Shown here one piece after another: positions 13,295-25,637 of a stretch of 64,000 nt of DNA. A program made the position numbers and the translations under genes. This DNA comes from Congeria kusceri (taxonomy: Eukaryota; Mollusca; Bivalvia; Myida; Dreissenidae). The stretch lies in assembly GCA_027627225.1 (NCBI GenBank), contig CM051032.1, positions 61,727,637-61,791,636 of the forward strand, written 5' to 3'. Positions within the stretch are counted from its first letter, which is position 1, and every line of letters starts with the position of its first letter. Below the pieces are notes generated by a model that saw only the letters and a list, made by a program, of their open reading frames with translations, was not told the origin of the DNA and did no database searches.

Positions 13295-13678
13295 CCATTA
13301 TCTACATGTCGCACATACATTAGGTTAAATGTCTGCAAATGATGAATTTTGTGTATGCTTAGGGGTCTCGATCTCCGTTTTTTATGCGGAATTTCGGCAT
13401 CATTCCCCCCAACGAAAAAGTATCATTATCTACATGTCGTACATACATTAGGTTAAATGTCGACAAATGATGAATTTTGTGTATGCTTAGGGGTCGCGAT
13501 CTCCGTTTTTTATGCGGAATTTCGGCATCATTCCCCCCAACGAAAAAGTATCATTATCTACATGTCGTACATACATTAGGTTAAATGTCGACAAATGATG
13601 AATTTTGTGTATTCTTAGGGGTCGCGATCTCCGTTTTTTATGCGGAATTTCGGCATCATTCCCCCAACGAAAAAGTAT
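13295..13678. repeat. 128-bp tandem repeat, three copies
   Basis: Three nearly identical 128-bp units contain ATTATCTACATGTCG, TAGGTTAAATGTC and TTTATGCGGAATTTCGGC and end CCCCCAACGAAAAAGTAT. Low divergence suggests recent amplification. Confidence 0.9.
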
Positions 13679-13689
13679 ATATTTTTCCA

Positions 13690-15734
13690 CCCATTTCAGG
13701 CTAAAATTGCCATCAAATTTGTTTTTGTTTATGGGAGTAATGTTTCAGAATGAAATTTACCTTAGCACTGTTGCAACAGTTAATGATAAAATCCGAACAA
13801 CTCCACATGGTCATGTTAAATGACCGTTTAGACTTGTCTGGTTTCCGATTATTTTTGCTTTCATAATAAAATTGTTGTTAATTTATATACAGTTAACTGA
13901 AATCTTATTTTCTGGGAACTGTAATTTCTGTTGTGGGGAAAATTGTTTCTGCTTACAAGTTATCAAAATAGGTAAAGCAAATATGTACAAATCCTGTGTA
14001 TCACAGTCGAGAACACAGTTTATTACTGTACAATAATTAGTGTTAATAGTTTAACAAAACTAATTAAGGTTAAAAAAATTGGAAGTGAAACAATTATTTG
14101 TAAAAAAAAATGGAAGTGAAAAACTAATTACATGAACAATTATACGTTATACTGCCCCACCTTATATAATGTTAAAGTGGTAGATGTTCAAAAAAATTCG
14201 ACTAGTTGCTATAATATTCAATTTGTTGATAATTAATTATGAAATAAAGTTGTTGGGTAAAGAGTTAGACGAAATACAGTGATTTAAAAGGTATATTTAA
14301 TAGTTTTTATTCTTGACTCTTTTGCTAAGTTGAAATTCCCCCTTCTGTGTAAAATGACACTAAAATTCCCCCACCTGAGGGTACAGGTACTCTTCCCCCA
14401 AACCAGAGAGAGACCCCTGGTGCTACATTTTGCATCAAAATTTGATGAATAGAAAAAACAATAACAACAAATAACTGAAACTGAAAAATATCTGTTTCAT
14501 TAATGTGTTTATCGTTAAGAAAAAAAACAACAACGCCATACCAATTTGATTCTATGTTTTAGCGTTCTTGGGCTGGTAGGTTTTGGGATGCCTGAACGAT
14601 ACGGATACCTATATTTTATGATCTGACTTCAGACTGAACTTAAAAAATATATTTGCTAAAAAAAAAGTGTGCAACCAGTCACACAGTTAAAATACTCCGT
14701 TAAAGTAAGTTCCCTATATGAAATGATATATAATAGTTTTGCAAGTAAACATTTGCTTTAGCTTGCACCACTGCCATGAATAAGTTGTGAAAAAATGTTG
14801 TTTTTTTTATCGACAAGTTGTTTGTTTTTTCCTGCCTGGTTGGCTGCGGTTTTGAAAAATCATAGGGATGCCAAACATAGAAACAAATTTGTATGGCCTA
14901 ATGTGAAAAAAATATTTTGGGATACACTGTTCAAGCAGGATTCAAACTCTTTTTTCAAAATCGTGCACTTCAATGAAAGCTTCCATACTCTACACAATGT
15001 TTATCAATGGCGCGCATGCGTTTTACGGTACATTATGTACATTTCATTCATTTAGATTTTACTGCTACAACTACTTTTCCCACGCCCACAAAAGTGTCAT
15101 CAATGACCACTGTTTATATATTAAAATTATATACTGTTTATAAAAACAAGGTCATCATATTTAAAAATGCTTCATTATTAATTCTCCATAAATTAACCTT
15201 ACTTTTGCAGATGTTATTGTCGACCTACCGTCAATACGCCCCTTAAAACCTAAAGCTGTTTATACTTTTAATGTCATTGCGGTTTAACCAATCACCCACT
15301 TGTTATTGTGTTTCTTGTTTTTTTTTGGTAAGTATTTCCCTGACCCAGTCTTCCATATTTTTCCCATTTGTTCAAGCTGATGATTGCTGCTGGCATCTGG
15401 AGCAGGTGGAATTTTATGTTGACCCAGATTTCTGAGAGTGGCTGGATGAGTAATACTCAGGGACTGTTTGCAATGTATGCCAGTATGGTAGATATGGACA
15501 GATAACCTGTTTCTTGAACAATCACACTATCACACTCCGTGGTTTTCTGTGATGTTATAATGCGTAATATTATAATAGTTCTCTGTTAGAGAGTATTTAG
15601 GTAATGAAAATAATAATTATGAACTGGCAAAAATGGCAAAAAGACATCTATTGTTATTCAGAATGTTTCAATTTGCTTTTCAAAATATAATGTCAATGTA
15701 CAAAGAAGACTTGTTAGTTGGGTAATGGTGATGG
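13690..15734. other. No gene found; AT-rich non-coding DNA
   Basis: Poly-A/T runs and short frames only. I see no splice-bounded exon or clear repeat family. Confidence 0.6.
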
Positions 15735-15948
15735 TTATATAGAAGACCCCTCACCCATTCCAGAGGAAATGCTGGGTCTTCTCAGCATGTGAAGCACCAA
15801 GTAAAGTCTGCACCTCGGTTTAATGTCTTACAATGTACCCATATGTTAAAAACTAGCTACTAGTTTATGGTTTATGATATTGGAGGGACTCAAACCTTCA
15901 AACCATGGGCTGTCAAGCCATTAGAGCACCGATCCATGTCTAATCTCA
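15735..15948 (-). repeat. Probable tRNA-derived SINE
   Basis: Read on the minus strand, the head has an A-box-like segment (GGTGCTCTAATGG) and a B-box GGTTTGAGTCCC. The body ends in GAAGACCCAGC...GGGTCTTCTATATAACC. No target duplication was identified. Confidence 0.45.
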
Positions 15949-17066
15949 CACCAATTTATATTAATTGAATTCTAGATGACAGCAGTCCACTTGCCAAGGG
16001 ACTACGCCTGGTGTCTAAATTTACAATTGTCTCATCTGATGTTTCTGTTAAAATGAAGTGTCTTCATGCCGTTAATATAAAACTTTACACTACATAATTT
16101 ATCTCATGTTATCCAGGCCAAGTATATGAAATAGAATAAACATTTGGCGATAAACTTTGACATTGAATCAATATGTTACACTTGCCTGATAAACTTTGCA
16201 AATTCGTGTGACTAGTCTATACTTGGAAATGGCCTTTATATTTGTCTTTGCACTTGGTAAACATGATTGTGTGCATGTTTTCATTAGTTGACTTGCTGGA
16301 TTATGGATAACTTGAAATATAACCATTGAACATTTACGAAATAATTGTGATTTATCGGCCCGTAAACATCGATTTTGAGCTCTGATGTGTAGGAATTAAA
16401 CCACGATGGCGTTAGCCCGAGTTGTTTAATAGCCACACACCAGAACGACAAAGAGTTGTTTATTGGCCGATAAAAAACAATAAAATGAAAATTATTTCAA
16501 TTCTAACATAATTAGACAAATATTTTTGAAATTTTAATTAGATCTACATTTTAATATGCTCTGATCAGAATCAAGACTAAATTGCATAGTGAATAAAAAC
16601 CAATGTTTAAATTAAAATAAAAATGTTTTGTAATTGGAATAAAACAACAAAAACAATAACAACAAAAAAAACAACCTCAAGCAGAATTAAAACACATGCA
16701 GCAGTTTTAAATGATCAAATGAAATAAACGTAATAATTATGTTCATTGCAAGCAAAGAGTTGATGAATATAGTGATTAGTTGTGTTGCTTTGTACAGGAT
16801 GATATATTAGCCCAGGTAAATGTTCATATGAATTTACTTTATGAGTAACCACTTTTAATGGAAGTGCATGGATCGTAAAAGCTTAATGTATTGTTGAATA
16901 TTAACTTTTTTTTTTCTTTCAACAAATATGAATATGAATAAAGTTACTAACTATCGTTTCCCAAATTAGTAAATCATCTAATGAAGGTTGATAAAATGTG
17001 TTGCAATTGCAAAGTTTTTGTTTGCCTGGCAGGTTGGTAGGCAAACACAAAAGTATCAATCTTATA

Positions 17067-17180
17067 TGAGGCGTGTCATGGGAAAACTTAGCTTTAATGC
17101 ATGCGTGTAAAGTGTCGTCCTGCAAAGGCTAATCCAGAACGACACTTTCCGCTTTTATGGTATTTTCTGTTTCGAGGTAG
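17067..17180. mobile_element. TGAGGCGTGTC palindromic MITE, truncated copy
   Basis: The copy starts TATATGAGGCGTGTC, carries the GTAAAGTGTCGTCC block and stops after TTTTCTGTTTCGAGG. It lacks its second arm. It belongs to the family whose fullest copy is at 38869-39131. Confidence 0.75.
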
Positions 17181-17631
17181 TGACAGGTAGTTGTAAAGCG
17201 AGGTGATCTCAGATTGTGAAATGACTTCTACCCACAGTTTTATTTTCTGGCTAATGGTCAACAGCTTTCAAAAGTTCTCCATAAAATATGCAAATTCAGC
17301 AAAAATTGTGTCTTATTTCATCAGCATTGTATGCCAACCGAAACAGAGACATGATTACTTTTGTCATAAGTAATACCACCAGCATGTGGATGTCTGGGAC
17401 AATGACTGGTCAGCCGGTAATATAGATGCAAATAAACTCTGGGAAAAATCCTGTAAGCCTCTTGATAAGCCAATATTATCTGTTCTCCCAGTAATTTATT
17501 GTATTCAATAGTTTGTTAGGCCAGCAAGTTTATGATGGTTTAGCTATAGACCATTTTTTTTTACAGACATTTGGTTTTTCGCCTGGCATCAGCAACAACC
17601 TCAGACTGGCCTTCAGGACATGATGCAGGTA

Positions 17632-17776
17632 GTAAACATGGAATCTCGTGCTCACAGCCCGGTTTCTTCCTAAGGTCATCATATTCTATGTTTGGGATCG
17701 CAAGTTATGTAAACATGGAATCTCATGCTCACAGCCCAGTTTCTTCCTAAGGTCATCATATTTTATGTTTGGGAAA
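17632..17776. repeat. 78-bp tandem duplication
   Basis: The segment GTAAACATGGAATCTC...CATATTCTATGTTTGGGA is repeated with a 78-bp offset; few changes are seen. Confidence 0.85.
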
Positions 17777-17939
17777 ACAAGACCAACAAACAAAATATTT
17801 CACAGACTGGTATTGTTTTAAAGCCTAAGGTATTTTTCCAAGAAGATTCGAAAATGAGGTCAAGTGGCTCACGTTAGGCTCAGGTTTTCAGGTTAGGGAG
17901 CCCAGTTGGCTCCTAACTCCTAACTGTAACTAAGTTAAC

Positions 17940-18135
17940 AGGTCTGATGGCATAGTGGATATGGTGTCCGCCTAGCGATCGGGAGGTGCCGGGTTTGATC
18001 TCCACTCTGGGAGCGTTCTCAAGATCTCCTCTAAAGACACCAAGCACTGGTTCTACCCAGAAAACGGACTCGAGAGTGTCTCAATAAGCCTGAGGCTTTC
18101 GATCCAATCGAGCTAAAATAAATAGGTTTAAACCA
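17940..18135 (+). repeat. tRNA-derived SINE, family A
   Basis: The head has A-box TGGCATAGTGGATATGG and B-box GGGTTTGATCTCC. The body has CACCAAGCACTGGTTCTACC and AAGCCTGAGGCTTTCGATC, and the tail is AAATAAATAGGTTTAAAC. Related copies lie at 26575, 30930 (tail), 38371/38784 and 62499. Confidence 0.75.
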
Positions 18136-18268
18136 AGTTTATATCCCTGCTGTTACATTCATTCAATCCTAGTATCTTAGCATTTAAATGATTAGACTAC
18201 AATAGACTTAATAAACATTTCTGACATAATGAACGTTATAATACCGGTACTTAATCTTTAAAAAGTAA

Positions 18269-18489
18269 TGAGGCGTGTCGTTGGAAAACCGGATGTGCGT
18301 AAAGTGTCGTCCCGGATCAGCCTGTGCAGTCCCCTAAGGACGGCACTTTCCGCTTTTATGGTATTTTCTGTTTCAAGGAGGTCTCTTCTAAACAAAAATC
18401 CACTGTAGGCAGAAAGTGCCATACTCCGGTAATCCGGGACGATACTTTACGCACATGCATTAAGACTGGTTTTCGCACGACGCACCTCT
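18269..18489. mobile_element. TGAGGCGTGTC palindromic MITE
   Basis: Both arms are present: TGAGGCGTGTCGTTGG and, inverted, CGACGCACCTC. Internal GACGGCACTTTCCGC and its complement lie around a CTTTTATGGTATTTTCTG core. Confidence 0.8.
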
Positions 18490-19021
18490 AATATACATTA
18501 GCCATCTGAAATCAAACTTCATAATGTGTGTTTAGCAGTTTCACTGGTCATTATTACTAGTTGGGACTAGTATTATCAGAGACATGTATAACATGTGATT
18601 CAAAGTACACTACAGAGCAGTACTATAATCGTAAGTGACCAAAATTTAGAATGTTGAATTTTATTTTGATAAAAACATTCAGACTCATGTTTACAATAAA
18701 ACAAAGTAAATAGAATACGGCTGGCAAAGAAAAGTTCTCGGATGTTACATAAAAGGAACCAGTCTCGTAAAGCAAATTATTTATTAGATTGCGACCTCCA
18801 ATCAATGAAATTGATGGAATCCAGGATGGAATCTCCAAGTTTCCGAGAGCGGCAGCATTGGGGACAAATGGAATGTTCATCGTCATGCAATTGATGCAAT
18901 ATTGCGTTGCATGCAAATCTGTTCTCTTTGCTTTGAGTGCTTACGATCACATAGGCCGCGTACATTCTGGGTATGAAAGTTTCTTCTCTACTGTTTGTTC
19001 GACACTAACAAGCAATGATGG

Positions 19022-19115
19022 ATGAATTCATGGCAAGTTGAATTATGAATCTTTTGAAAGAAATATATGAGGTGAATTCATGGCAAGTTGATGTATGAAT
19101 CTTTTGAAAGAAATA
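19022..19115. repeat. Duplicated MITE target with TGAGG remnant
   Basis: A segment TGAATTCATGGCAAGTTG...CTTTTGAAAGAAATATA occurs twice in a row. The first copy is followed by TGAGG, the first five bases of the MITE that follows the second copy. It looks like a MITE remnant or footprint. Confidence 0.6.
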
Positions 19116-19288
19116 TAAGGCGTGTCGTGGGGAAACTGGGCTTAATGCATCCGCGTAAAGTGTCGTCCCGGATTAGCATGTGCAGTCCGGCACTTTCTGC
19201 CTACAGTAGGATTAGCCTGTGCGGACCGCACGGGTTAATCCGGGACGACACTTTAAGCACTTGCATAAAGCCTGGTTTTGCGTTATAT
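19115..19288. mobile_element. TGAGGCGTGTC palindromic MITE, internally deleted
   Basis: The copy starts ATAAGGCGTGTCGTGGGG and ends near TAAAGCCTGGTTTTGCG. The central part is shortened. Confidence 0.75.
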
Positions 19289-19402
19289 TTGTTTGTACCT
19301 AAACCATGATGTACATGTATTTGCTTTTTTTTGGTGCCATTCTGACAAAATCTTATATTTCCTAGAACCAGAAAATATGACATTGAGTCTTTTTCATCAG
19401 TG

Positions 19403-19726
19403 TTATGCACGTATCAATGTTTTCCCCCAGTGGGGAGGGGCGGGCATATACGGGACTTTAGACTAAAAGTGATTCCCGATGGACGGGAATTGTACATTCC
19501 GAAATTTTTTCGGGTCCCGGGGTAATAGACTTTGGTCGGATTTTAGATCCCGTGATACAGGCCCGCGGGCCATTTGATAGACATATTGCATCTCCCACTG
19601 AGGGGATTTAGACAAATATACTTGGCTCTAGGGTGGGGAATTAGACCTCCAAAAGTAAAATTTGTCAAATTCCCCTGGGTCAGCCCGCCGCTCCCCACCT
19701 GGGGGAAAATGTTGATAGGTGCATAA
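19403..19726. mobile_element. MITE with TTATGCAC ends
   Basis: The 324-bp element has ~45-bp TIRs beginning TTATGCAC, then TATCAA and TTTTCCCCCAG, then GGGGAG.GGCGGG. The inside is rich in CCC/GGG blocks. It is non-coding. Confidence 0.8.
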
Positions 19727-19778
19727 TGACATCCATTTACAATAGAAACATGATCAATCTTCATGCCTAAAACTGCAT

Positions 19779-20276
19779 TTAAAGGGACTTGTTCACAGAT
19801 TTTTGCATTTTTTAAGTATGCCATTAAATGTCTTAATTTGACAAAGTTAAGCATCGGAACTAAAAAGCTCAAGTATAATAACTAGAAAAATATTTAGAAA
19901 AAAAAAGAAGAAAAAACAAGGTCCCAACGGGATTTGGACCAGGGACCTCTGGATTAAAAGGCTATTGCCTAAACCACTCTGCCATTCCGACTTCTATATC
20001 AACTTGCATTATTTACTTTATGTAACTGTTCCATGTGTTGTCAAATGTTTCAACGAAAACAACAGAAACACTCCAAATTTTTCCATCATTTAGCATTACA
20101 TATGCTTTAGAATTTTATCATTTTCAACTGATGATTAGTCATAAACAAAATGGTTTTTACAGTATATCTCTAGGTCCATAGGGCTCCCTTGTATTTGTAA
20201 GTTATTTTATTTTTGGAATCGGTTACAAAAATTAGAAAAATTGTCAATTCGTCAAACTGTGAACAGGTCCCTTTAA
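19779..20276 (-). mobile_element. TTAAAGGGAC-TIR element with internal tRNA-like sequence, copy 1
   Basis: The 498-bp element has ends TTAAAGGGACTTGTTCACAG and GTGAACAGGTCCCTTTAA. A tRNA-like segment lies on the minus strand at 19920-19990. Copies 2 and 3 are at 39215 and 47620. Confidence 0.85.
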
Positions 20277-20305
20277 TAATATACAGTTATTCCACAGGTG
20301 TTTTG

Positions 20306-20432
20306 GGAACAGTAAAAACTTGTCACGAGGTGTAAGGGATGATTTTGGAACTGTTGCACGAAGCAGATTGGCTGAGGGCAACAGTTACAAATATCATCCC
20401 TAACACCCAGGGACAACCGTTTTAACTGTTTC
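20306..20432. repeat. Long hairpin
   Basis: The arms AACAGTAAAAACTTGTC..TGTAAGGGATGAT and their complement about 60 bp later pair over ~40 bp. An inner GGAACTGTTGC/GCAACAGTTAC pair extends the stem. Confidence 0.75.
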
Positions 20433-21307
20433 TAATACGCATAAGGAATAACTGTTGTATTAAACTAACTTCTTACCTAGATCTAACTAACTTTAAAAAA
20501 ATTGTAGCATGTGTTTATATTACGAAAAATATTCTTATCCTCCATAGGTTTTGTTCACTTCTAGAGTGATTTTGTAATATATGTAATATATGAATGCCTT
20601 GTATATATAATCAATATAGTAATAAGTTATAATTAACCTGTCAAAAATACTAAATTGTAACATTTCCTGGACATAAATTGTTACAATAGATGCTTCCACA
20701 AATGTCAATCATATTCAAATTAATTTGCAATATTATCCAATCATCGCACTTGGATATCACGTGTTGAGTGGTAAAATTATTTCATACAAAAGAGCACGTG
20801 CATAATGTTTGTGATATTAAAATGAGCATGTGGCAATGTTTGTGATTTTCGATGAATGGAAATTAATCCTTTAACAATAGCTGGACAGGATTTTAAACTA
20901 TTTGTGGCAAAACCCGGATCGGTCTCTTACAGTGTGCAACAGTGACATCACGTTACAAATTTAGACTTGCATTTGTGCGCATTATTCCTGCACATGAAAC
21001 AGTTGATGTGCCAGGGCAACAGTCGAAATTATTATACCTCACCCTTCTGTTTTCCTTCTTTGTTCATATTAAAATGGAACAGTCAATAATTGGAAATATC
21101 ATATAGCAATATCGCCTGCTATGACGTCCTGGAGATAGACAGAGTGATCGGAGTTAATAGGCACTTATGAAACAGTCAGTCATTTACTCTGTGTTACAAA
21201 AACGCATTCACGGTTTATCCAGACGACATATGACTTTTAAAACGGCAACACAGTTTGACTTAAAATATATTTCTTTAACAAAATCTTTGTTTCGGTATAA
21301 TAACATA

Positions 21308-21444
21308 AATATTGCATTCTTTGAGGGCGATTGTGCATTTTTGTCAACCCTGGAATAATACTGTTGCCCGCGGCTAAGCCTTGGGCAACAGTATTTCCTC
21401 TGGTTGACAAAATGCACGATCGCTCTCAAAGAATGCAATATTTT
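21308..21444. repeat. Long near-perfect hairpin
   Basis: Inverted arms of about 60 bp run AATATTGCATTCTTTGAG, GTGCATTTTTGTCAACC, then AATACTGTTGCCC around a short loop. Only a few mismatches are present. Confidence 0.85.
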
Positions 21445-21959
21445 TAATAATGTTTCAGTCCTACATTCAAACATGATTATATAATTTATGGGAAACAGTC
21501 GAAAATATTTGTTTTCATTTATGTAGATAGTAAGGTAATAATTCTGAATGGACAGTGGTTAACTTAGCCTTGCATAGTTGCGCATACCAGTAGTTGTATT
21601 AAATATGAAAAAGAAAAGAGTGGATATTTAATGTTGTATGTCCAACTTCAGTTACCAATTACAAGACACAGCATACAAGCACAGAGGAGCACTAGTTGTT
21701 GAAACGAAGCCATGCAATGACATCTGATATCCCATAAAATTTGATCAGAACAACAATGCTTGCCCACAGACTGTCTTATTTTGCTAGGCAATTTTATAGC
21801 ATATCAATATATCTGGAGATATTCTGTCCCGTGTGTATACAAATATTTTAGCAGCCAAAAACCTCTTGGGGTTATGTAAATTAATGACAGTAGCCCTCTC
21901 TGTCTGACAGTTGCCTTCAGTCTGTAGTTAAATTCTCTTCCACATGCAAGCCTCCTCCT

Positions 21960-23038
21960 ACGGAATCCGGTTAGTGCCATATGAAATATCGTGCCTCTTA
22001 AGGCAAGGGCGAGACACGAGAATTGCGCCAAACACGAAGAGAGACACGATATTCCCGCGAGACACGAAGCGAGGCACGATATTGTAACACTAGATCGCGG
22101 CAAAATATTGTGTCTCGCTTCCTGTTTTGCGCAATTCTCGTGTCTCGCTTCGTGTCTTGCGCAATTCTCGTGCCTCGCGTTTAGAGGTCGAGGCACGAGA
22201 TGGGAAGCGAGACACAAAGCGATACATGATATTCAGGCATGACACGAAGCGAGGCACGATATTATATCGTTCAAATATTGCCCGAATCTCGAGTATCGCA
22301 GTAAATTTTCAAACCACGATACTCGAAACACGAAGCGAGACACGAGAATCGGGCGACACACGAAGCGAGGCACGATATTGTATCGTTCAAATATTGCCCG
22401 AATATCGAGTATCGCCTGAATATCGTGTCTCGCTTAGCATCTCGTGTCTCGACCTTTGATCGCGAGGCACGAGAATTGCGCGAGACACGAAGCGAGGCAC
22501 GATATTTTACTGTGAGACATGAAGCGAGACACGATTCTCGATAATCGTGCGATATTTGAACGATACAATATCGTGCCTCGCTTTGTGTCTCGCGCAATTC
22601 TCGCTTCGTGTATCGTGGTTTGAAATATACCGCGAGATACGCGAATCGGGCGATATTTGAACGATATAATATCGTGCCTCGCTTCGTGTCTCGCCTGAAT
22701 ATCGTGTATCGCTTCGTGTCTCGCTTCGCATCTCGTGTCTCGACCTTTGAACGTGAGGCATGAGAATTGCGCGAGACACGAAGCGAGGCACGATATTTTA
22801 ATGCGAGACACGGAGCGAGACACGAGAATTGCGTGAAACAACTAGCGAGACACGATATTTCACCGCGATATTTCGTGGTATGGGATACTGCGACAGTGCG
22901 AGATATCGTTTTACAATATTGTGTCTCGCTTTATGTCTGGCGGGAATATCGTATCTTGCTTCGTGTTTCGCGCAATTCTCGTGCCTCGCGCTCAAGGGTT
23001 GAGACACGATATTTCATATGGCACTAACCGGATTCCGT
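21960..23038. mobile_element. 1.08-kb fold-back element built of GCGAGACACGA motifs
   Basis: The 38-bp TIRs differ at one base. They start ACGGAATCCGGTTAGTGCC and continue ATATGAAATATCGTG. The interior is almost wholly made of short motifs GCGAGACACGA and TCGTGTCTCGC in both orientations, mixed with ATATTGTATCGTTCAAATAT blocks. Similar CCTCCTCC runs lie just outside both ends but do not give a clean duplication. The open frames inside are artefacts of the repeats. Confidence 0.88.
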
Positions 23039-23187
23039 TTCCTCCTCCCTGTCTGTAGCTATTGGCCTGATAGCCAGTCTTCGCCTTAATTTTTATTCAG
23101 AGCACTAGTCCAACTGGGCTAGTTGCTTATCAAAATCACTCAAAGCTCTTATTGTTGCCCAAAGATTTTACTTTGGGTTACAAAGCC

Positions 23188-23300
23188 GGGCCGGCTAGCT
23201 CAGTTGGTAGAGCGCTGGACTACAAATTCGAGGATCGCGGGTTCGATTCCCAGCCCGGCCACATAACTTGTGTGGGGATTGGTCATGAAATTAGATTTTA
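23188..23300 (+). repeat. tRNA-like head of SINE family B
   Basis: GGCCGGCTAGCTCAGTTGG has a perfect A-box and GGTTCGATTCC a perfect B-box. The anticodon stem (CTGGA/TTCGA) and T stem do not pair properly, and the sequence continues into the SINE body (CACATAACTTGTGTGGGGAT) for about 40 bp. It is therefore a 5' SINE fragment, not a tRNA gene. Confidence 0.75.
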
Positions 23301-23449
23301 CTTCTGCTTGCAATAATCAAGCGCTATAAATACTATAAAATAAATATAATTTTTTATCCCAATGCATTCCAGCTAGACTTTTAGAATGTTATTAACTGTT
23401 TAATGTTTAGATCGTATTATTGTATTCATATTCATATTTGTTGAAAGAA

Positions 23450-23570
23450 AAAAAATAGCCAGAATAGGCTAGTGTGGACAAATTTCTACAAGCCCGAAAT
23501 CAAAGCACTAGTCTGGGGCTTTCCACAAGCCCGAAATCAAAAGCCCTAGTCTGGGGCTTTGGGATAGTGG
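23450..23570. repeat. Short direct repeat of AAGCCCGAAATCAAA
   Basis: ACAAGCCCGAAATCAAA..CTAGTCTGGGGCTTT occurs twice in a row with ~42-bp spacing. Confidence 0.7.
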
Positions 23571-24717
23571 GTTAGGACAAATGCTTTTGTCCATTGCAGT
23601 GGCATATTCAGCTGTACCTCTGTATGCCTGGGTGTACAAAATGAAATGGCAATATGCAACATCTTATCAAGGAACTTTGAGAAAAAATAGAGAGAAAATA
23701 ATATACCGAAACCTGATCAGGCAAATTTGAGTTTGATATGATTTTTTAGACAAACTCAAATTCCTTGCAAAATGAATTTATTGAATACAAGAATGAAAAC
23801 CATTGTTTACAACTTATTGTAGAACTATTTAGATTAGCAATGTAACATTTGATTTTAATGTTTTTTCTGATAACCAAAATATTGTTTCAAACGGCCCACA
23901 TTGTTTATGTAGCAAAATTATGTAACACCACTTTATGTCATTGTATTAGAGGTAAACGTTATGATTATTTGTCAGGATATTTAAATGAATATACAAACTC
24001 CATAGAAACTGATTTAGGTTAACAAAGTCATTTCATACAATAGAAACTTTGAGCAGAATTTGTCTAATTTCTTCACAAATCATCAACACTTTTCAGTGTA
24101 TTTGGATATTTATTACTTGTTCAACTAAAAGTCTTTATTAATAGACTGTTGATTTTCATAGCAAGAAAGCATTGAAGTTCCTTTTTTTTTTCAAACTTTA
24201 ACAAATAGAATTAAAGGGAGCTAAGTCTTACAATGCACTTGGTACTGTAAGGATAGCATTGTTCTCCCTTGAATGAAAACAAAGTTACTTAATTTGGGGC
24301 TAGTTGCCAGTTGAGGCGTACTAAATGTGTATGATTCTGCAACTGTTTATAAATGTAGATGGTATAAATTGGTATGATTATAATCTATAGAAATTTGCGG
24401 TATGGGGAAAATTAAGACCAAAAAGGCAAACAAACAAATGAACCTTTCTCAAATAAGCGTATTGAACGCTGTGGTATTGGCACCGTATTATTTCTGCGTT
24501 TAATGCGCATTAAATACACTTTTAGTACACTAAGTGTATTGTTTTTGTACTTTTTCTGCATATTTTACAAAAAAGTTTATGAATGCACTAGAAAATACAC
24601 TTAAAATACACTTAAGAAGAAACAGTGCATTTTTCATGGAGAACAATACACTTAAATGCACTTAAGTGTGTTAATGCCGGGAAAATGCAGAAAAAAAACA
24701 ACCTTTTTGTGACGCCT

Positions 24718-25569
24718 GGGAGGCGTTTCATCAACGGTTTACTACCAGTCGTACGCTACGACTTACATAAATTACGACGTTTCACCGAAATCACGTTTCA
24801 TCAAACAAATCGTAACATCAGACTACATAATTTTTATACATAAATCTACGACTGGGTAGGAGCAGTCGTATATTTACGTAATGTGTTATTTTTTTGTAGA
24901 AGTTTTTTATGAAAAGCGACCAAAGAACAAAATTAAGTTGGAAAATAAGGACTAAAATATTTAACCATAAGAGTAGGTAGATCTATGCGTGGACCTTTCC
25001 CATTTTGGAATAAATACTTTGATGTAGGCCTACTGTAGACGCTCGCATTTTGGGTAACTTATCAATTCTATAGTGCATTATTTTAAATGTTGAGGCCTAT
25101 AGTAGTCTTTAAACACAATTTCATTCCCGATTTAATGAAAACATATTTTATAAAACATACCTAAGTAGATCGATTTCAGGGTACACCGTGACACGTACAG
25201 TACCTACGGTAGGTTGGTAGCTTTATGTACATGTTGTTCTTCATTTTTAATAATGAACATAACATGAAATACAGTAAAAATAACAAGGGTGACAAGAATT
25301 TTAATTTCACGTCCTTGTTTTTAACCGATTTCCTCAACTTGTTTATTTCGAAAGCAGCGCGCGACAATGACGTCATTTTAAAAATTAGACTGCGTCACAA
25401 TATTTTCGGTAAACATTCACTATAATTTATGTAGTTGTATATTTATGTATAGTGCATTTACGATGTCGTTGATGAAACGGAATTTATGTATAATCGTAAA
25501 CATCTACATAAATATCGATACGTAACTTACGATCGTAGAAGAATCGTTAATATCGATGAAACGCCTCCC
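24718..25569. mobile_element. Element with GGGAGGCGTTTCATC ends
   Basis: The 852-bp element has perfect 15-bp TIRs. Sub-terminal regions are rich in TACGA/TCGTA motifs in both orientations. No target duplication is obvious. A TGACGTCA site occurs near 25367. Confidence 0.75.
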
Positions 25570-25637
25570 TGAATAGGAGACATATAGGTGTTACTTTTGT
25601 CGGCGGCGTCAGTGTCGGTGGCAGCGTCCCCTTTCGC

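Noticed and set aside
18623..19025. Frames of 78 and 97 codons on opposite strands around 18.8 kb
   Set aside because: Both strands are open over the same bases, no domain is seen and splice sites are not convincing.
21804..23027. Open frames on both strands with recurring CLASCLAQFSCLA-like peptides
   Set aside because: They follow the inverted GCGAGACACGA motifs of the fold-back element, with equal openness on both strands.
23190..23262. tRNA gene
   Set aside because: A and B boxes are present, but the anticodon and T stems do not pair and the sequence continues into a SINE body.
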